The notes below the pieces were generated by a model that saw nothing but the letters and a program-made list of their open reading frames with translations, had not been told where the DNA came from and did no database searches. Below, piece after piece: positions 63,000 through 64,000 of a DNA stretch of 64,000 bases. The stretch is from Clostridium caldaquaticum. Its GTDB lineage: Bacteria; Bacillota; Clostridia; Clostridiales; Clostridiaceae. Position numbers and translations under genes: made by a program. Numbering within the stretch: the stretch's first letter is position 1; each line of letters begins with the position of its first letter. The stretch is taken from the NCBI RefSeq assembly GCF_023806125.1, contig NZ_JAMSKT010000009.1, positions 62,001 to 126,000 on the forward strand, written 5' to 3'.

Positions 63000-64000
63000 T
63001 TACTTATATTCCTTTTCCAATACACTTGCTATAGTTAGTCTCTGGATTTGATTAGTTCCTTCAAAAATTTGGAATATCTTGCAATCTCTCATAAGTTTTT
63101 CAACAGGATAATCCTTACTATACCCATAACCGCCAAGAATCTGGACTGCATTAGATGTAACTTCTTGTGCACAATCTGATACAAAGGTCTTTGTTATTGC
63201 TCCTTCTTTACGAACTAAGCTTCCATTATCCATAAGTTTCATAGTATTATTAACTAAAACTCTGCAAGCTTCAATTTTTATTGCCATGTCTGCAAGCATT
63301 TGCTGTACCATTTGGAATTTAATAATAGGCTGACCAAATTGTTTTCTTTCTTTTGCATACTTTACAGATTCATCTAAAGCTCTCTGCATAATTCCTACTG
63401 CTAAGGTAGCAACAAATGCTCTCGATAAGTTTAAAGCATTTAAAGCTAATTTAAAACCAGAACCTTCTGGTCCAAGCATGTTAGATGCAGGAACTCTTAC
63501 ATTTTCAAAAGTTACATCTGTAGTATTTGATAACCGCAGTCCCATCTTATTTTCATGTTTCCCAATAGTAATTCCAGGAGAATTTGCATCAATAATAAAT
63601 GCAGAAATCCCTTTTGCCCCTGCTTCTGGATTTGTCTTGAAAAAACCTACAAATAAAGAAGCTAATGCACCATTAGTTATAAAAGTTTTTGAAGCATTTA
63701 AAATATACTCATCCCCATCTTTTACTGCAGTTCCTCTAAGTGCTGCAGGGTCAGAACCTGCACTTGGCTCAGTAAGAGCAAAAGCTGCAAAATTACCTTT
63801 AGATATAATATCAGCAAAGTATTTTCCTTGCTCTAAAGTACCGGAAAGTATTACATTTCTTAATGCAACAAATGTAGTAACAAGACTAATAGCATAACCA
63901 GCATCTACTTTTGCTAGTTCTTCAAAAATCATAGCTGTTGTTTCATAGCTTAAACCAGTTCCGCCATATTCGGCTGGAATTTCAAGCATATGAAGTCCCA
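63000..64000 (-). CDS. Acyl-CoA dehydrogenase (N-terminus beyond window)
   Basis: The frame remains open to the window edge, reading GLHMLEIPAEYGGTG at the boundary, so the first 40 or so residues lie outside; the Met at 63989 is internal. FAAFALTEPSAGSDPAALRG (FAD and substrate loop), FITNGALASLFVGFF, RLSNTTDVTFENVRVP, and FQMVQQMLADMAIKIEACR are typical. IQILGGYGYSKDYPVEKLMRD-type sequence has the Gly-rich end, and FQIFEGTNQIQRL has the catalytic glutamate region (EGTNQIQR). With EtfAB it reduces or oxidises a CoA ester; in anaerobes reduction of an enoyl- or aryl-acrylyl-CoA is common. Confidence 0.92.
   Translation of the reverse strand, partial: GLHMLEIPAEYGGTGLSYETTAMIFEELAKVDAGYAISLVTTFVALRNVILSGTLEQGKYFADIISKGNFAAFALTEPSAGSDPAALRGTAVKDGDEYILNASKTFITNGALASLFVGFFKTNPEAGAKGISAFIIDANSPGITIGKHENKMGLRLSNTTDVTFENVRVPASNMLGPEGSGFKLALNALNLSRAFVATLAVGIMQRALDESVKYAKERKQFGQPIIKFQMVQQMLADMAIKIEACRVLVNNTMKLMDNGSLVRKEGAITKTFVSDCAQEVTSNAVQILGGYGYSKDYPVEKLMRDCKIFQIFEGTNQIQRLTIASVLEKEYK

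Noticed and set aside
63478-63897. Plus-strand 139-codon frame opposite the acyl-CoA dehydrogenase
   Set aside because: Antisense to a conserved gene; composition mirrors the complementary coding bias.

Overview
The window is AT-rich, has compact single-strand operons with AGGAGG-type ribosome sites and many GTG/TTG starts, and carries T-box leaders, a preQ1-I riboswitch and Bacillus/Clostridium-type LexA boxes. Together with the protein families present (SUV3-like helicase, YebC, HflX, an EtfAB/acyl-CoA dehydrogenase cluster, short-form LeuCD), this points to a Clostridium or close relative. The species cannot be fixed from the sequence alone.

Layout. (1) About 1-10,700 is an integrated element, probably a prophage or its remnant, with every gene on the minus strand. 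Read in the direction of transcription it has a small excisionase-like HTH protein, an EcoRII-type restriction-modification pair, an immunity block (ImmA protease, XRE regulator, unknown protein, second ImmA protease), small regulators, a phage antirepressor, a SNF2-type helicase, a VRR-NUC nuclease and a Cas4/RecB-like nuclease fused to a Sak4-like ATPase that runs to the window edge. (2) 10.7-28.6 kb is chromosomal housekeeping: rRNA methyltransferase, LtaS-like enzyme, PpaX-like phosphatase, YebC, YigZ, MocR-type regulator, HflX, a tRNA-thiolation-like PP-loop protein, a SUV3-like helicase and two DegT-family aminotransferases. A tiny gene at 15.8-15.9 kb has a promoter flanked by two LexA boxes. 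(3) 28.8-40.5 kb is a branched-chain amino acid and threonine locus: leuA behind a Leu (CUC) T-box, then ilvC-leuC-leuD-leuB-ilvB-thrC-thrB-hom behind an Ile (AUC) T-box. (4) 40.6-47.5 kb has an AAA ATPase, a DUF3360-like membrane protein, a DUF2294 protein, a FadR-type regulator with ilvD, and proC. (5) 47.7-50.3 kb is a preQ1-riboswitch operon queD-queE-folE-queC. (6) 50.4-55.4 kb is a folate operon pabA-pabB-pabC-HD protein-folP-folBK. (7) 55.4-64 kb has two transporters, a LysR regulator with a palindromic operator, and an operon of acyl-CoA dehydrogenase, EtfB, EtfA, acyl-CoA ligase and a superoxide-reductase-like protein that lacks the usual iron-binding histidines.

How the parts work together. 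The folE product feeds both the queuosine operon in which it sits and the folate operon next to it, so the folate entry step sits behind a preQ1 switch. The HD protein inside the folate operon is a candidate for the dihydroneopterin triphosphate dephosphorylation step, for which no other gene is visible here. The T-boxes give separate Leu and Ile control over neighbouring transcription units, and threonine genes ride behind the Ile one. The last operon looks like a CoA-dependent enoate or aryl-acrylate reduction pathway of the caffeate/arylpropionate type; its substrate is not known.

Points most worth a second look: the N-terminal JAMM (MPN) motif on HflX, the LexA-flanked micro-gene, the nuclease-ATPase fusion, the LexA-like box in the restriction-modification promoter, the two hairpin terminators in series behind the preQ1 aptamer, and the degenerate superoxide-reductase-like protein. 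All assignments come from reading the sequence; no database search was run.
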